Assembly: GCF_016785095.1 (NCBI RefSeq)
Contig: NZ_JAEKJB010000008.1
Coordinates: 186,001 to 250,000 of the forward strand
Direction of reading: 5' to 3'
Source: Alloalcanivorax marinus
Lineage (GTDB): Bacteria > Pseudomonadota > Gammaproteobacteria > Pseudomonadales > Alcanivoracaceae
DNA: 64,000 bases
The position numbers were made by a program, and so were the translations under genes. Of the stretch, positions 63,802 to 64,000 are shown piece by piece. The notes under the pieces were generated by a model. That model made no database searches and was not told the DNA's origin. It saw nothing but the letters and a program-made list of their open reading frames with translations. Positions within the stretch are counted from its first letter, which is position 1, and every line of letters starts with the position of its first letter.

Positions 63802-64000
63802 CAAAGCGCCTTGAGCAGGGAAACCATTTCCAGAGCGGACAGGGCCGCCTCGGCGCCTTTGTTGCCGGCTTTGGTGCCGCTGCGCTCGATGGCTTGCTCG
63901 ATGCTGTCCACGGTCAGTACACCGAACGCCACCGGCACGCCGGATTCGTTCTGCACCGCTGCCAGGCCCTTGGCCGCTTCACCGGCCACGTACTCGAAGT
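63801..64000 (-). CDS. ribH: 6,7-dimethyl-8-ribityllumazine synthase, C-terminal part (cut by window edge)
   Basis: The last 66 residues of lumazine synthase, penultimate step of riboflavin synthesis. [35 protein letters not shown] and [18 protein letters not shown] are unmistakable. The start lies beyond 64000. Its stop overlaps nusB. Confidence 0.95.
   Translation of the reverse strand, partial: FEYVAGEAAKGLAAVQNESGVPVAFGVLTVDSIEQAIERSGTKAGNKGAEAALSALEMVSLLKAL

Overview
The window is GC-rich bacterial chromosome, densely packed with single-copy genes, and its gene content is gammaproteobacterial. The best guess is a marine hydrocarbon-degrading lineage of the Alcanivorax/Alloalcanivorax type. 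This rests on the ectoine operon, the abundance of acyl-CoA dehydrogenases, short-chain dehydrogenases and esterases, a Baeyer-Villiger monooxygenase cluster, and many REP palindromes of the GTAGGAGCGGCTTCAGCCGCGA type. No rRNA, tRNA, CRISPR array, prophage or complete insertion sequence was seen. The genus is an inference; nothing in the window proves it.

Layout. 1-4.3 kb: an uptake locus (truncated MFS permease, OprD-type porin, GntR/FCD regulator with repeated candidate operators) and two small accessory genes. 4.7-15.8 kb: lipid and NAD metabolism, with a divergent acyl-CoA dehydrogenase homologue, an SDR, a flavin reductase, an EntD-type phosphopantetheinyl transferase, two long FadE-type acyl-CoA dehydrogenases, trm112-pldA, nicotinate phosphoribosyltransferase and an internally deleted macrodomain gene. 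15.9-23.4 kb: a BVMO-esterase-SDR operon, a 161-bp palindromic MITE-like element lodged between two stop codons, more hydrolases and SDRs, acpH, a GNAT and a HIT protein. 23.6-30.1 kb: a two-domain PTPS/QueD-like enzyme, a LysR regulator, an Arc-type protein, and a diguanylate cyclase and an HD-GYP protein flanking an MFS exporter. 30.2-34.4 kb: thrS, hisI, cysS, yidD. 34.4-39.9 kb: a probable zinc-starvation island (small His-containing protein, His-rich TonB receptor, lipidated AztD-like protein, outer-membrane barrel, zinc-independent FolE2). 41-47.5 kb: a TeaABC-like TRAP transporter beside ectR-ectABC. 47.5-56.7 kb: a CrbR/CrbS two-component system, a nuclease/nucleotidyltransferase pair and a VC_2705-type symporter with its DUF4212 subunit. 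56.9-64 kb: dusC, a GFA protein, xseB-ispA-dxs, and the conserved ribH-nusB-thiL-pgpA group.

How the genes work together. Two themes stand out. The first is carbon capture and fatty-acid breakdown: a near-perfect PsrA-type box lies between the second acyl-CoA dehydrogenase and trm112-pldA and could couple membrane phospholipase to beta-oxidation, while CrbS/CrbR and the small-acid symporter suggest control of acetate-like carbon use. The second is stress adaptation: ectoine synthesis and probable ectoine uptake share a divergent control region, and zinc-acquisition genes sit with the zinc-sparing FolE2.

REP palindromes lie just after many stop codons. In pgpA a REP supplies the last codons and the stop. 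Coordinates use the start codon best supported by ribosome-binding site, overlap or family length; several genes start with TTG or GTG.
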